Positions 15,988 through 25,088 of a stretch of 52,923 nucleotides of DNA are shown piece after piece. The notes under the pieces were generated by a model. That model was not told where the DNA came from. It made no database searches and was given only the letters and a program-made list of their open reading frames with translations. Source of the stretch: an uncultured Methanomassiliicoccus sp. (GTDB lineage Archaea > Thermoplasmatota > Thermoplasmata > Methanomassiliicoccales > Methanomassiliicoccaceae); contig CAJKXZ010000009.1 of NCBI GenBank assembly GCA_905203995.1, positions 1-52,923 on the forward strand, given 5' to 3'. The translations under genes and the position numbers were made by a program. Numbering within the stretch: position 1 is the stretch's first letter; each line of letters opens with the position of its first letter.

Positions 15988-18900
15988 TTAAACTAACGGC
16001 GGTATTCTCACTTCTACACCGTGCCCTTTATATTCTTCCTGGTATTTTGTGACCCGACACAGAGCACGCAACCTTTTCCAAAGCAGAGAATTTTCATATT
16101 CTTCGGCGGCCGAAGGGATACTATCTAGTAGGTTTTTTGAGCAAACGACGATTAATCTATTTTGTGCTCTTGAAAAAATAACATTGGTGCGGTTAAGATC
16201 TAAAATAAATTCCGCATTTCCGCTTATTTCCATCGAATCGCTCTGTGTTCCAGAGACGATTACCGTGCTGCACTGTCCGCCCTGGAAGCGCTCGACAGTA
16301 TCGACAATTATCCCAGAGCCAGTCATCTTCATCAATGCACTCTTCTGAGCCCGGTGGGGGGTAATGATTGCCACCTCTTCTGATTCGTCTTTACTTGCTA
16401 AAATTCTTTGAATTAACTGCACTTCATAGGGATTGTATTTTTTAGATTCGTGTTCATCGTGAATAATTAAATAAATTCCTTTACCCTGCCAGATATCAGC
16501 TAAAGAATTAATCTCAGATTTATAACATTTAACATTTGATGCCGGCAGGAGATCAATGCCTTCGCGGCTGTAGATTTCCGAGATCAAATCGGTGCATTCA
16601 CGGTTCATGCGGTAGGTAGTCGTCAAGGCCGACTGATGAACGGTCGGGCAGACGTCTCGTGTCGGCTGGCAGAGGCCTTTTACGGCAGCATAAGCACTCT
16701 GATAAGGCTTTAAGCGCTCAATCTGCTCCCGCTGCTCATTATTCCAGTCATAGGAAGTAATCGGCGAAAGTTGCATGATGTCGCCGGCCAGCATGATGTC
16801 GCCGTTGATGTCCAGCAGAGAAGATAACGCTAAGAAATAAGGGAAGACCATCATACTGGCTTCGTCGATGATTAGCGTGTTGACGAGAAAACCCTCATCT
16901 TTCATGGCCGCGGCTAACTTCATAAGCTGGCCGACCGTACCACAGAAAGCAGTTCTACCGTGAGCAAGGTAATTTTGCGCAGAAATTGTATCCTGCGGAT
17001 TAATTTCGCCCGCTTCAGGAAGATCATTAAGGCGGACTAAAGCCGGCTCGACAAAATTATTACCGAGGCGGGTGGCACTTTCTTTAAAAGCGGGCATAAT
17101 CTGGCGGATCCGCGATAGCAGCTCATCAACGGCCGTATGGGTGTTAGCAGAGATTAAGAAAATTGCGTTATCTTCACTCGTTAACATCCTTAAGAGCACG
17201 GCATAAGCCATGGTGTTGGTTTTTCCCGTCCCCGGCGGCCCGAAGAGCAGCTGCACCCGGCACTGCAGGCCATCTAAGCAGGCTTTGGTCTGCGAATCAT
17301 CAAGACGCTGTTTGCTGGCATCCTTTAATAAATTATTAAAATGCATTTTATCTTCATTATCCAGCGGAAACTTCGGCGGGATGTATGGAGCGAGAGGATC
17401 GAACCAGCTGAAAACCGGCGGTGAGGTTGCTTTCAGCCATTTTGCTACTTTTTCCTTAGTAAAATCAGAAAGGCTGGCAACAGCAATACCTAGATCATAA
17501 CCGTCAAAATCAGTAATTCGTGAAGCCATGACATAACTGCCGGCGAAGTCTCGGATAAAGGGCGCGGCTTCCACTTCACCAGTCGTGAAGTCAAGTTTAG
17601 TGATGATCGCCGTTACACCACGCTTAACAGAATAGTCAACAGAATCAGTTTCGCCGGAATAAGGGATTATTCGAACAAAACTAGTTTTTTCAAATTCACA
17701 GACTCCCGAAAAGACGTTTGTATCCAGATCATAGCGATCTAAATCTAACTGCGCATACATGACTGTGTCACGGCCGCTGCCTTCAAAGCGGATCTCCCGC
17801 AGAGGCAGGCAGGAACCTTCAACGACGCGGGAGAAAGTAGAACGGGTGTTGTAGGACAGCCATTCGGCTTCCCGCAGATGATGATCTAATTTTAAGAAAT
17901 CAAGGCAGGCCTGCTTCAGTGTATAACGGCTCTTGAATTCTTCCTGCAGGGAGCTTAATTTGCTGAGTTCTAGCGGCGGTTTGCAGGAAACTAGAGAAGG
18001 CTGCCGTTTACCGGAGGCGGTTTCACGAGGCATCAGTCGTTCATCGAGCCAGCGCAGGGCCTGGCATTTGGCCTTCATGAACTCCTGAATGTATTCCGGC
18101 CGGCCGGCTTTACGGTAATGATTCATGGCCGCGTGGGCGCGGCTGTCGGAAATCTTCCACTTCGTCTCCGGATCCCACATCATATGCCAATAAGGAATAG
18201 AGATAGCCGAATCATTTCTGACGCGGACTTCATAATACTGACCTTGACTGGAAGAATATAAGCGTCCTTCTTTATCTTCTAATTTAGCAATTAAATCAAA
18301 GATATCCTGCCGGAAGAGCTGCTGGAAGTTTACTTCCTCATCTTTTACGGAACGGTTCCAGTGAAAGGTCCAGCCAAACCAATTGAGTGAGGTTACGGAA
18401 GTCAAAGACTGTGAGACTTTTCCGATGGCCACCCGGCGTTTGATTTCCTCAGCTAAGGAAGAAAAGATGACCTGTTCCAGATCATGCGTGCAGTCCGCCC
18501 GGCAGCCCAGCAGCTCGACTAAGTTTCCTAAAACTTCACCGCCGGCCCGTTTGCAGCCATCAATCAGATGGCGCATATCAAATTCCGACCAAACGTAAAA
18601 ATGAACGGCCCGTGTACCTCCGCGGCCGATGCGCAGCAGCATTGTTGAAAGATCAGAAAAAAATTCTTCCAAGAGTATTTTTTCCTGCTGGTCGTCGTCA
18701 ATTTCCACCCCGTGCCAGGGTTCTTCTACAATCGTAGCCGCCTCTTCGGCATTTAACGGATAGGTTTTGTTGCGGCGGGCATTGCACTCCAGCGGCTGCG
18801 GGTTGAGATAACGGCGGTCGCCATTACGAATATTTTCTAAATAAAGGAAATTATCGGAATCGGTAACGTGCGCTGCCACTCCCAATAAACGGTCTTCGAT

Positions 18901-19983
18901 CGGATCCCATTCTACATCCAAATAAACACGGATCAGCCGTTCTTCACCCTGCAGATGATCGGGCAGCGCCGAGATATTGTTGGACTCATGCATCTGCACC
19001 AGAAAACCGCTGCCGCCCAGCAGTCCTGCCGTTTTGATTTGGGCATTCATCCGCAAGCGGGAAATGCTCTCCTTGAAAGCTGAATTTCGCCGCAGTTCGG
19101 CAAATTTCTCCAGATTCAGTTCTGTTAGGTCATCAAGCGTCTCGATGCCCGCTGCCCGCAGCGCCCGGTTTTCGGAGATCGGCAGGCCTAATAGTTCAAC
19201 TTTCCGCCCGCGGATACTTTCAACGGTACAGATGGCCGAGTGGGTGCAGGTATTGCATTTAGCACCTAAAGAATAATCAATGTCCGCAAAATCCGCATTA
19301 TAGGCTGCGTAAAGAGGGCCGTCTTCGGCTAAGAGCTCCTGCAGGTCGAGCATTTCCGTTTCTAGATGCAAAGGCGGAAGGGTCAGCGGATCCTGGATAC
19401 CGGTGTGTCCTTCCACCCGCACGACCACCGCTTCCAGAGCAGCGTTCCGTTGTTGATTGGCGATGTTTACGCCCTCGCGGAACTTCTCCTTAATCAGCAG
19501 GAGGTAAGAAGCCAGTTGAATTTTATGATAAGTCTTGTCTTTACGGCTGGCTTTGCATTCCAGAATCCTCATCAGCGGCTCACCGTTTACCCAGGTAATG
19601 ATTACAAAATCCATTTGCCCGAATAAAGTAAAAGCACCCTCGCTACCGCTGATTTCCACTTCACGCAGGAAGACATTTTCGCCCTCCTTTAAATTTTTTA
19701 AATAGTTAAGGAAAGAATGCCAATCGGTAGAGTCAACACCACGGGAGTGGTTGGTATATGGTAAAAATTTTAATTTGTATTTATTTTCTAAAAGTTCAGC
19801 GACTTCCGTTTCCGCAAATTCCCCGGCTTCAACTAGCGCCGGATTGATGGCACTGCGCACCAGATTGTAATAGGGATAATTGGCATTGGTCTGGGTCTTA
19901 TCGGCCCGCAGCTTGAACTTCATCGCACAGCTGTCTTGGTTAACATATTCGCCGATATCAGTGACCCGGATGTCAATTGTCAT
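15988..19983 (-). CDS. RecB-family nuclease fused to an SF1 helicase
   Basis: 1,331 residues. An N-terminal PD-(D/E)XK nuclease of the TM0106/RecB type (GQMDFV aspartate near 125, LECKAS near 141-143, QLASY near 154) ends in a cysteine cluster (CNTCTHSAIC near 243-252, possibly Fe-S or Zn). A middle region with LDVEWDP looks like an RNase H-fold exonuclease. The C-terminal ~430 residues are an Upf1/Dna2-like SF1 helicase: GPPGTGKT (near 915), IIDEAS (near 1036), AGDIMQLSP, TPHRAQ, VERFQGG and NVIFSRAQNRL. It probably acts in DNA repair, recombination or removal of foreign nucleic acid. Confidence 0.85.
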   Translation of the reverse strand: MTIDIRVTDIGEYVNQDSCAMKFKLRADKTQTNANYPYYNLVRSAINPALVEAGEFAETEVAELLENKYKLKFLPYTNHSRGVDSTDWHSFLNYLKNLKEGENVFLREVEISGSEGAFTLFGQMDFVIITWVNGEPLMRILECKASRKDKTYHKIQLASYLLLIKEKFREGVNIANQQRNAALEAVVVRVEGHTGIQDPLTLPPLHLETEMLDLQELLAEDGPLYAAYNADFADIDYSLGAKCNTCTHSAICTVESIRGRKVELLGLPISENRALRAAGIETLDDLTELNLEKFAELRRNSAFKESISRLRMNAQIKTAGLLGGSGFLVQMHESNNISALPDHLQGEERLIRVYLDVEWDPIEDRLLGVAAHVTDSDNFLYLENIRNGDRRYLNPQPLECNARRNKTYPLNAEEAATIVEEPWHGVEIDDDQQEKILLEEFFSDLSTMLLRIGRGGTRAVHFYVWSEFDMRHLIDGCKRAGGEVLGNLVELLGCRADCTHDLEQVIFSSLAEEIKRRVAIGKVSQSLTSVTSLNWFGWTFHWNRSVKDEEVNFQQLFRQDIFDLIAKLEDKEGRLYSSSQGQYYEVRVRNDSAISIPYWHMMWDPETKWKISDSRAHAAMNHYRKAGRPEYIQEFMKAKCQALRWLDERLMPRETASGKRQPSLVSCKPPLELSKLSSLQEEFKSRYTLKQACLDFLKLDHHLREAEWLSYNTRSTFSRVVEGSCLPLREIRFEGSGRDTVMYAQLDLDRYDLDTNVFSGVCEFEKTSFVRIIPYSGETDSVDYSVKRGVTAIITKLDFTTGEVEAAPFIRDFAGSYVMASRITDFDGYDLGIAVASLSDFTKEKVAKWLKATSPPVFSWFDPLAPYIPPKFPLDNEDKMHFNNLLKDASKQRLDDSQTKACLDGLQCRVQLLFGPPGTGKTNTMAYAVLLRMLTSEDNAIFLISANTHTAVDELLSRIRQIMPAFKESATRLGNNFVEPALVRLNDLPEAGEINPQDTISAQNYLAHGRTAFCGTVGQLMKLAAAMKDEGFLVNTLIIDEASMMVFPYFLALSSLLDINGDIMLAGDIMQLSPITSYDWNNEQREQIERLKPYQSAYAAVKGLCQPTRDVCPTVHQSALTTTYRMNRECTDLISEIYSREGIDLLPASNVKCYKSEINSLADIWQGKGIYLIIHDEHESKKYNPYEVQLIQRILASKDESEEVAIITPHRAQKSALMKMTGSGIIVDTVERFQGGQCSTVIVSGTQSDSMEISGNAEFILDLNRTNVIFSRAQNRLIVVCSKNLLDSIPSAAEEYENSLLWKRLRALCRVTKYQEEYKGHGVEVRIPPLV

Positions 19984-19990
19984 ATTACCC

Positions 19991-20647
19991 TCACTTTACT
20001 TCTTTTTTAAATTCTAAACATAAATCCTGTAAAGGACACTGTTCATGTTTAGGCCGCTGCGGCGTACAGACTTCCTGACCAAAGCGGACAAAAAGATCAT
20101 TGATTTCCAGCCACCTTGTCTTCGGTACCGCTGTCTGCAGCTGCATTTCTGTTTCTTCTGGTGTTTTTGAATTGACCAGACCTAAGCGGTTGCTGATACG
20201 GTGCACATGGGTGTCGACACAGATTGAAGCGATGTGGTACGCATAACCTAAGAGACAGTTAGCGGTTTTACGGCCGACCATCGGCAGCTTCACCAGCTCG
20301 TTGATGTCTTTAGGAACTTCTCCGCCATAGTCTTCACAGAGAATCCGGGCAATTTCCTTAATCGCTTTGGCTTTGTTAAAATGAAAATTGACATTGCTGA
20401 TGAGCTCGTTGAGTTCTTCCAGATCGGCATTCATCAGTTCAGCCGGGCCGGGATAGCGGGCAAACAGTTTCTCAGAAGCAGCATAGGTAATCTCATCACG
20501 GTTGCGCTGCGATAAAACCGTGGAAATCAGAACAGTGAAGGGCGTAGCATGCCAGGTAGGATTCTTAGCCAGCGCCGTCGGTGAGGGTGTCCCCTCGAAA
20601 AACTTAGTCAAACGGTCAAGGACTTCACAAGAGATTTTCTGTGACAT
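19991..20647 (-). CDS. nth: Endonuclease III (DNA glycosylase/AP lyase)
   Basis: 218 residues from the ATG at 20647, chosen because GGAGG lies seven bases before it (an in-frame ATG at 20668 lacks this). The helix-hairpin-helix LPMVGRKTAN carries the catalytic lysine K127, and VDTHVHR the catalytic aspartate D145. It removes oxidised pyrimidines and cuts AP sites in base-excision repair. The C-terminal cluster loop reads C194-x6-H201-x2-C204-x5-C210, so the second of the four usual Fe-S cysteines is His. It overlaps folC by 23 bases. Confidence 0.93.
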   Translation of the reverse strand: MSQKISCEVLDRLTKFFEGTPSPTALAKNPTWHATPFTVLISTVLSQRNRDEITYAASEKLFARYPGPAELMNADLEELNELISNVNFHFNKAKAIKEIARILCEDYGGEVPKDINELVKLPMVGRKTANCLLGYAYHIASICVDTHVHRISNRLGLVNSKTPEETEMQLQTAVPKTRWLEINDLFVRFGQEVCTPQRPKHEQCPLQDLCLEFKKEVK

Positions 20648-21899
20648 TGAGGACCTCCATAGCTTCACCGGCCATATATAACGACCCGGTAATCAAAATG
20701 GTGCCGTCGCGACCTGCCGCCTGCCGAGCAGCCGTGATGGCTGCGGCCAGAGACGAAACCACTTCCGCATCCACATAGGGCTGGAAGGCCTCCTTAGCAA
20801 CAGCGGCCGGCAGGGCCCGCGGTGACTGTGGAGTAGTAAGGAAAACCTTTTGCGCCCGCGGGGCAAACTCCTGCGCTAATTTCTGCACATCTTTGTCCTT
20901 GAGCACGCCGAAGACCAATACCACACGGCCGAAGAGGCGTTCAACTTCCGCGGCTACCTGTTCGGCACCAGCCGGAGTATGCGTGCAGTCGACAATCATC
21001 CGCGGCTGCAGAGCGACTGTTTCCAGACGGCCGGGCCATTTGGTATGGCGCAGACCGGCAATAATTGCTTCATCAGGAAGGTAAAGACCGCGTTCCATCA
21101 GTTTTTGCAGCACAGCAACAGCCACGGCACAGTTGTCACCCTGATAACGTCCGATCAGCGGCACTGAAAGCTTCATGTTGAGATCTTCCACGAAAATCTC
21201 GGTGCCGTTGGCATCAGCGCGGAGCAGTTCATAATTAAAGTCTTCACCGACCATTGTTAGCATATCCGTCTGTTTACGGATTACCGCCAGCGCTTCCGGC
21301 AGCTGCGGAGCAGAAACCACCGGAATACCGGGTTTGATAATGCCCGCTTTCTCAGCGGCAATTTTAGCAATAGTATCGCCGAGAAACTCCGCATGTTCCA
21401 TGCTGATCGGCGTGATCGCACAGACTTCCGGCGTCAGCACGTTAGTCGCATCGAGGCGGCCGCCCATGCCGACTTCAATCACCGCGATCTCTACCTCCTG
21501 CTGAGCGAAGTAAGCAAAGGCGATGGCTGTCGTCAATTCAAAAAAAGTCAGCTTCTTGCCCTCAGTGAGCATTGCCGCCGCCTGCGCCTGCACTTCCGCA
21601 GCTAGCTCCAGCAGGGCAGCATCGGGAATCTGCTCACCGCTGACTCTGATACGCTCGCTGAAGTCCACCAGATGGGGAGAAGTATAGAGACCGGTAACAT
21701 AACCCGCCTCCCGCAATACGGCTTCCGTCATTGCACTGACGGAGCCTTTACCATTAGTACCGGCAATATGCACTGCACGGAATTTATCCTGCGGGTTGCC
21801 CAGCCGCTGCAGAAGCTCCCGCGTATTCTCCAAGCCGAACTTGATGCCGGACGCTTCCTGGGCGAACAGCCATGCAAGGATCTCTTTGCGCTCCACCAA
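20625..21899 (-). CDS. folC: Folylpolyglutamate/dihydrofolate synthase-family ligase
   Basis: 424 residues of the Mur-ligase superfamily: the N-terminal GIKFGLENTRELL segment, ATP-binding GTNGKGS, TSPHLVDFSERI, and EVGMGGRLDATNVL identify FolC. It adds glutamate to folate-type pterins with ATP. Archaea often use other ligases for methanopterin, so a bacterial-type FolC implies tetrahydrofolate use, as has been proposed for some Methanomassiliicoccales, or acquisition from bacteria. Alanine-rich and GC-rich compared with nearby genes. It overlaps nth, and is probably in one transcript with it. Confidence 0.87.
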   Translation of the reverse strand: MVERKEILAWLFAQEASGIKFGLENTRELLQRLGNPQDKFRAVHIAGTNGKGSVSAMTEAVLREAGYVTGLYTSPHLVDFSERIRVSGEQIPDAALLELAAEVQAQAAAMLTEGKKLTFFELTTAIAFAYFAQQEVEIAVIEVGMGGRLDATNVLTPEVCAITPISMEHAEFLGDTIAKIAAEKAGIIKPGIPVVSAPQLPEALAVIRKQTDMLTMVGEDFNYELLRADANGTEIFVEDLNMKLSVPLIGRYQGDNCAVAVAVLQKLMERGLYLPDEAIIAGLRHTKWPGRLETVALQPRMIVDCTHTPAGAEQVAAEVERLFGRVVLVFGVLKDKDVQKLAQEFAPRAQKVFLTTPQSPRALPAAVAKEAFQPYVDAEVVSSLAAAITAARQAAGRDGTILITGSLYMAGEAMEVLNVTENLL

Positions 21900-21933
21900 G
21901 GCTCATCAGCCCCAATACATAATTAGCTTGCGA

Positions 21934-22689
21934 TTAAAGATTCTCTTTTTTCAAGACAGAAAGATATTCCCCGACGCTCAGCTGGTTTTTCTTGGCGGCA
22001 GCTTTCAGAACCTTCATAATGCCGGAGCCATACTGGGCAGCTTTCTTTTCTTTAACCGCAATGGTCGTTAAGTTAAGCTCAGCGGCCAGCTGCCGTAAGG
22101 GCATTTTATTGACACCGGCAGCGATCTTCTGCGCCGGCGGCATTGCTAAAGCGATCGCCGCTACCTCCGGCGCCAGAAAAGGCCGGTGTAAGGTTTTGTG
22201 GTAAGCCGCAGCAATTGCATTTTCTTTCGGCAGCGTGTTGTCCACAAGATGCTGATAATCACGCGTGAAAGCTTGTTCTAACTCCGCCGCTGACATTTCC
22301 GCATAGCGGTTGTAGCCGCCGAAGAGTTCATCGGCACCCTGGCCGCTGAGGAGATTGGCTTCCTTAACCCGCGAGGCAATGATCTGCAGCGGCAGTTCAA
22401 AAGAAACTTCAACCGGTGATAAGTCAGCAATGCGCAGCAGCTGACAGCAGGCTTCAATGATTTCTTCAGCCGTCAGCACGATACCCACCCAAGGCAGGCC
22501 GACTTCCTCGGCCCCGGTCCGGCCGGCCACCAGATCATGAGCATTTTCCACGCCCACCGTATACAAAGTCGGTGTGTAATACTGCTTGGCGACAGCGGCC
22601 AGAACACCGCTGTCCAGACCGCCGGAGAACATGATCGCCGTGTCGGCCGGAATTGCTTCCATTACAGATTTCAAAGCATCAAGCAGCAT
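21934..22689 (-). CDS. Asparagine synthase C-terminal-domain-like ATP pyrophosphatase
   Basis: 251 residues that match only the synthetase domain of asparagine synthase B. The PP-loop FSGGLDSG is at 21-28, and LLSGQGADELFGGYNRY supplies the second conserved pyrophosphatase segment. The N-terminal glutaminase domain is missing, so ammonia or another nucleophile must come from elsewhere. Archaea carry several such stand-alone proteins of uncertain substrate. It lies 35 bases downstream of nothing else on its strand except the FUSC gene and precedes folC, a likely operon. Confidence 0.75.
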   Translation of the reverse strand: MLLDALKSVMEAIPADTAIMFSGGLDSGVLAAVAKQYYTPTLYTVGVENAHDLVAGRTGAEEVGLPWVGIVLTAEEIIEACCQLLRIADLSPVEVSFELPLQIIASRVKEANLLSGQGADELFGGYNRYAEMSAAELEQAFTRDYQHLVDNTLPKENAIAAAYHKTLHRPFLAPEVAAIALAMPPAQKIAAGVNKMPLRQLAAELNLTTIAVKEKKAAQYGSGIMKVLKAAAKKNQLSVGEYLSVLKKENL

Positions 22690-22757
22690 GCAGACTGACG
22701 ATGAAAAGATCGTTAATAAATGTTTTTCAATAATAGAAATAAATTAAGACCGCCCTC

Positions 22758-24707
22758 TCAGGCGGTGATGATTTTGCCGGTGGGCAGATCAGCAGGGCTG
22801 CTCAGCTCCAGAAAGAGGGCTTCACTCTCCCGCTGCAGCCGCAGCACGTTGAAGACCATCTGCAGATATTCACGGCCGTGGGGGCTGAGATCAGCAGTCA
22901 GCTGAGCCATGTCCGCGGTAGTTGGCTCTTTACCTTTGGGACCATGGCGGCTGATCGCTTCCACCGTTCGTTTTTTGGTTTCTTCCAGACCGGCCGCTTC
23001 GTGCGGTGTCGAAAGCAGTGTCTGCCGCAGCAGCGCGCACTGGTTGGTAAACTCCGTCTGGCTGACCAGCAGCTCATCGACGACTTCATCGGCATCCTGA
23101 TCATTATTGAGTTTGATCTTTTCCGCAATCGTATGCGCCGTCAGCACCAGAGCGGCATTTTTGACATCGTCGATAGTGCCGGCGGCCACCTCCTGCAGAT
23201 TATTGAGCTGGCTGCGGCTGATGGAGAGATACCTCCGCGAGAGTTCAATGTTTTCGTCCTTGAGCCGGTAGGGGTAAATCACGCGGCTGCCGATCATAGC
23301 CGCGGCAATGCCCGCGAGGATATACAACAGACGTTCGATAATCGAACTTTCCGCAGGGAAGACCATCGAGGCCGTCAGCAGAGCCATGAGGGTGATGAAG
23401 ATCATCATGATGTCATAGCGTTTCGGATCAAAGACGCTGTAAATGTAAGAAATGACCATCAGCACCGCCGGTGCTAAGTCAGGATGATCGGTCAGTAAGA
23501 AGTAAGTCACCGCGGCGAAGATGGCTACGCCCACCAGGGTTCCTTTCAGACGTAAAAAGGATTTGCTGACCGTCGCCTCCAGATAAGGCTGGACGACCGC
23601 CACCGTCGTAAAAGCCAGCCACTTAGCATTTTCCAGATGCCAATAATCGCCGATAAATTCCCATAAAGCGATTAATAGCGCCATGCGGAAAGCAAAACTG
23701 TACTTCAGCGAATCTTTGCGGAAGTTTTCTTTCAGTAAAGTAACGAAACGGAAACTGCGGGGAATCTGCTGCGAAGAAGAGTATTTCCTTAAAGTTTCCT
23801 TGTCGGTGCTGAGCAGTACGGCCATTTCATGATTGATAATCCGTAAGCTGGCTAGAATCTGATAATTGATATTTTCATGGGTTTTCGTAAAGTCACTGAT
23901 CTGCTGGTGAACGGTGGTTAAGGGAACTTTGCTTTCCTGATAGGCAATCAGCGTGTCTAACACCGGCAGCAGATCCTCTAAATCCTGGCGGCGATCTTTC
24001 GCGGCAATAATCGCTTTGCCCAGCTCTTCCGCGGAAATCGCCAGGTTGATTGCCGAACGGGAACCTGGTGACGAATAATACTTGTCATTGAGACGATCGT
24101 AGACCGCGGAGTTCACCAGCTTAGCTTTGGCAATCAGCGTCTCGCTGCTGACTTCCTCGCCGTTGATGACTTTTTCCGTCAGCGCCCGCACTTCCGTGAA
24201 AATGCCGCAGATACCGGCATGACAGCTCATAGCCAGCCGCTGACGGTTGACTAGTAGGTTAAGCGCCAGAATGAAGACGGAACCGACAATCAGGGCCAGC
24301 AGGCGCAGGGGGAAATCAGCCAGCGGGACCGGCGCAGCTAAGATGAAGGCATAACCCAATAAGAACGGAAAATGAACCGGCGATTTGATGTCATGCATCA
24401 GCACGAAGGTGACGCCAAAAACAACAGTAAAGTTAGTAATCAGTCCCAACCAGGGATTAAAAGAAGCGAGCAGTGAGCCGATGCCTAACGTAACGTTGAT
24501 GCCTACCAGTCCCGCCAGGCTTTTGACTGGTTTGCCGGTGAGGTTCTTCGAAAGCATCATCAGCGCGGCGGTGATCATCATTACTCCGATGAGGACGTTT
24601 TCCGAGCCGAAAGCGTACATGAAGAGGACAATGAAGATGATGATGGCAACGAACATCACGTTTTTACCCATAAATGTTTTAAAATTCATAAGCAGCCGAT
24701 TTATCAA
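22758..24707 (-). CDS. FUSC-family membrane protein
   Basis: 649 residues with two membrane blocks, each of about five or six helices (residues ~1-160 and ~330-490), and cytoplasmic helical domains between and after them. This is the layout of the YccS/fusaric-acid-resistance (FUSC) family, which includes aromatic-acid exporters. The WLAFTTVAVVQPYLEATVSKSFLRLKGTL segment in the second block is the most family-like part. Substrate unknown. The gene shares the GC-rich, alanine-rich style of folC. It reads toward the asparagine-synthase-like gene, with a gap of 68 bases. Confidence 0.78.
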   Translation of the reverse strand: MINRLLMNFKTFMGKNVMFVAIIIFIVLFMYAFGSENVLIGVMMITAALMMLSKNLTGKPVKSLAGLVGINVTLGIGSLLASFNPWLGLITNFTVVFGVTFVLMHDIKSPVHFPFLLGYAFILAAPVPLADFPLRLLALIVGSVFILALNLLVNRQRLAMSCHAGICGIFTEVRALTEKVINGEEVSSETLIAKAKLVNSAVYDRLNDKYYSSPGSRSAINLAISAEELGKAIIAAKDRRQDLEDLLPVLDTLIAYQESKVPLTTVHQQISDFTKTHENINYQILASLRIINHEMAVLLSTDKETLRKYSSSQQIPRSFRFVTLLKENFRKDSLKYSFAFRMALLIALWEFIGDYWHLENAKWLAFTTVAVVQPYLEATVSKSFLRLKGTLVGVAIFAAVTYFLLTDHPDLAPAVLMVISYIYSVFDPKRYDIMMIFITLMALLTASMVFPAESSIIERLLYILAGIAAAMIGSRVIYPYRLKDENIELSRRYLSISRSQLNNLQEVAAGTIDDVKNAALVLTAHTIAEKIKLNNDQDADEVVDELLVSQTEFTNQCALLRQTLLSTPHEAAGLEETKKRTVEAISRHGPKGKEPTTADMAQLTADLSPHGREYLQMVFNVLRLQRESEALFLELSSPADLPTGKIITA

Positions 24708-24822
24708 AAAGACCCTATATAACGTTTAGTTTGCAAAGTTTTAATATATAAAGACAGATAAGTTTTGATAAAAATTTTTTAGCGTAAGAAGCCGGAAGTT
24801 GGCAAATTTTCATAAGTATTAA

Positions 24823-24951
24823 TTATTTAATAATGGAAATAGAGATTTCTACAAAGAGGCTAAATTTAGATACGAATGTATTCTCAAGTATTACCCAGAA
24901 TTGGATGCTAATGGACGTAGTTTTCCTAAAGCGGCAAAAAATCAATTCTAA
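24823..24951 (+). pseudogene. Possible gene remnant
   Basis: A 42-codon open stretch without a start codon that reads protein-like (GNRDFYKEAKFRYECILKYY, then ELDANGRSFPKAAKNQF). A different frame of the same DNA has an ATG ORF (24833-25024) that looks less like protein. No family recognised. It may be a decayed fragment in the AT-rich gap between the FUSC gene and nikR. Confidence 0.2.
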
Positions 24952-25058
24952 CTATAGTAATCATGTAATATTAATTCCGAGAAAGTGTGTGGAGTTTAAG
25001 CTAAAAATTCAAAAAAGTATGTAGATTTTGAGCCGATTCAGCAAAACAATCCCTAAGC

Positions 25059-25066
25059 ATTATATC
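25059..25066 (+). promoter_or_regulatory. TATA box of nikR
   Basis: ATTATATC is centred 27 bases before the ATG at 25089, the geometry of a leaderless archaeal promoter. It supports 25089 over the in-frame GTG at 25068, which lies between the box and the ATG. Confidence 0.5.
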
Positions 25067-25088
25067 TGTGAATTTTGATGTAGTCGTG

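Noticed and set aside
17640..17700. GTTCGAATAATCCC resembling a tRNA T-arm
   Set aside because: Lies inside the conserved nuclease-helicase reading frame and has no acceptor or anticodon stems around it.
24833..25024. 63-codon plus-strand ATG ORF
   Set aside because: Composition does not look like protein, and another frame over the same bases reads better.
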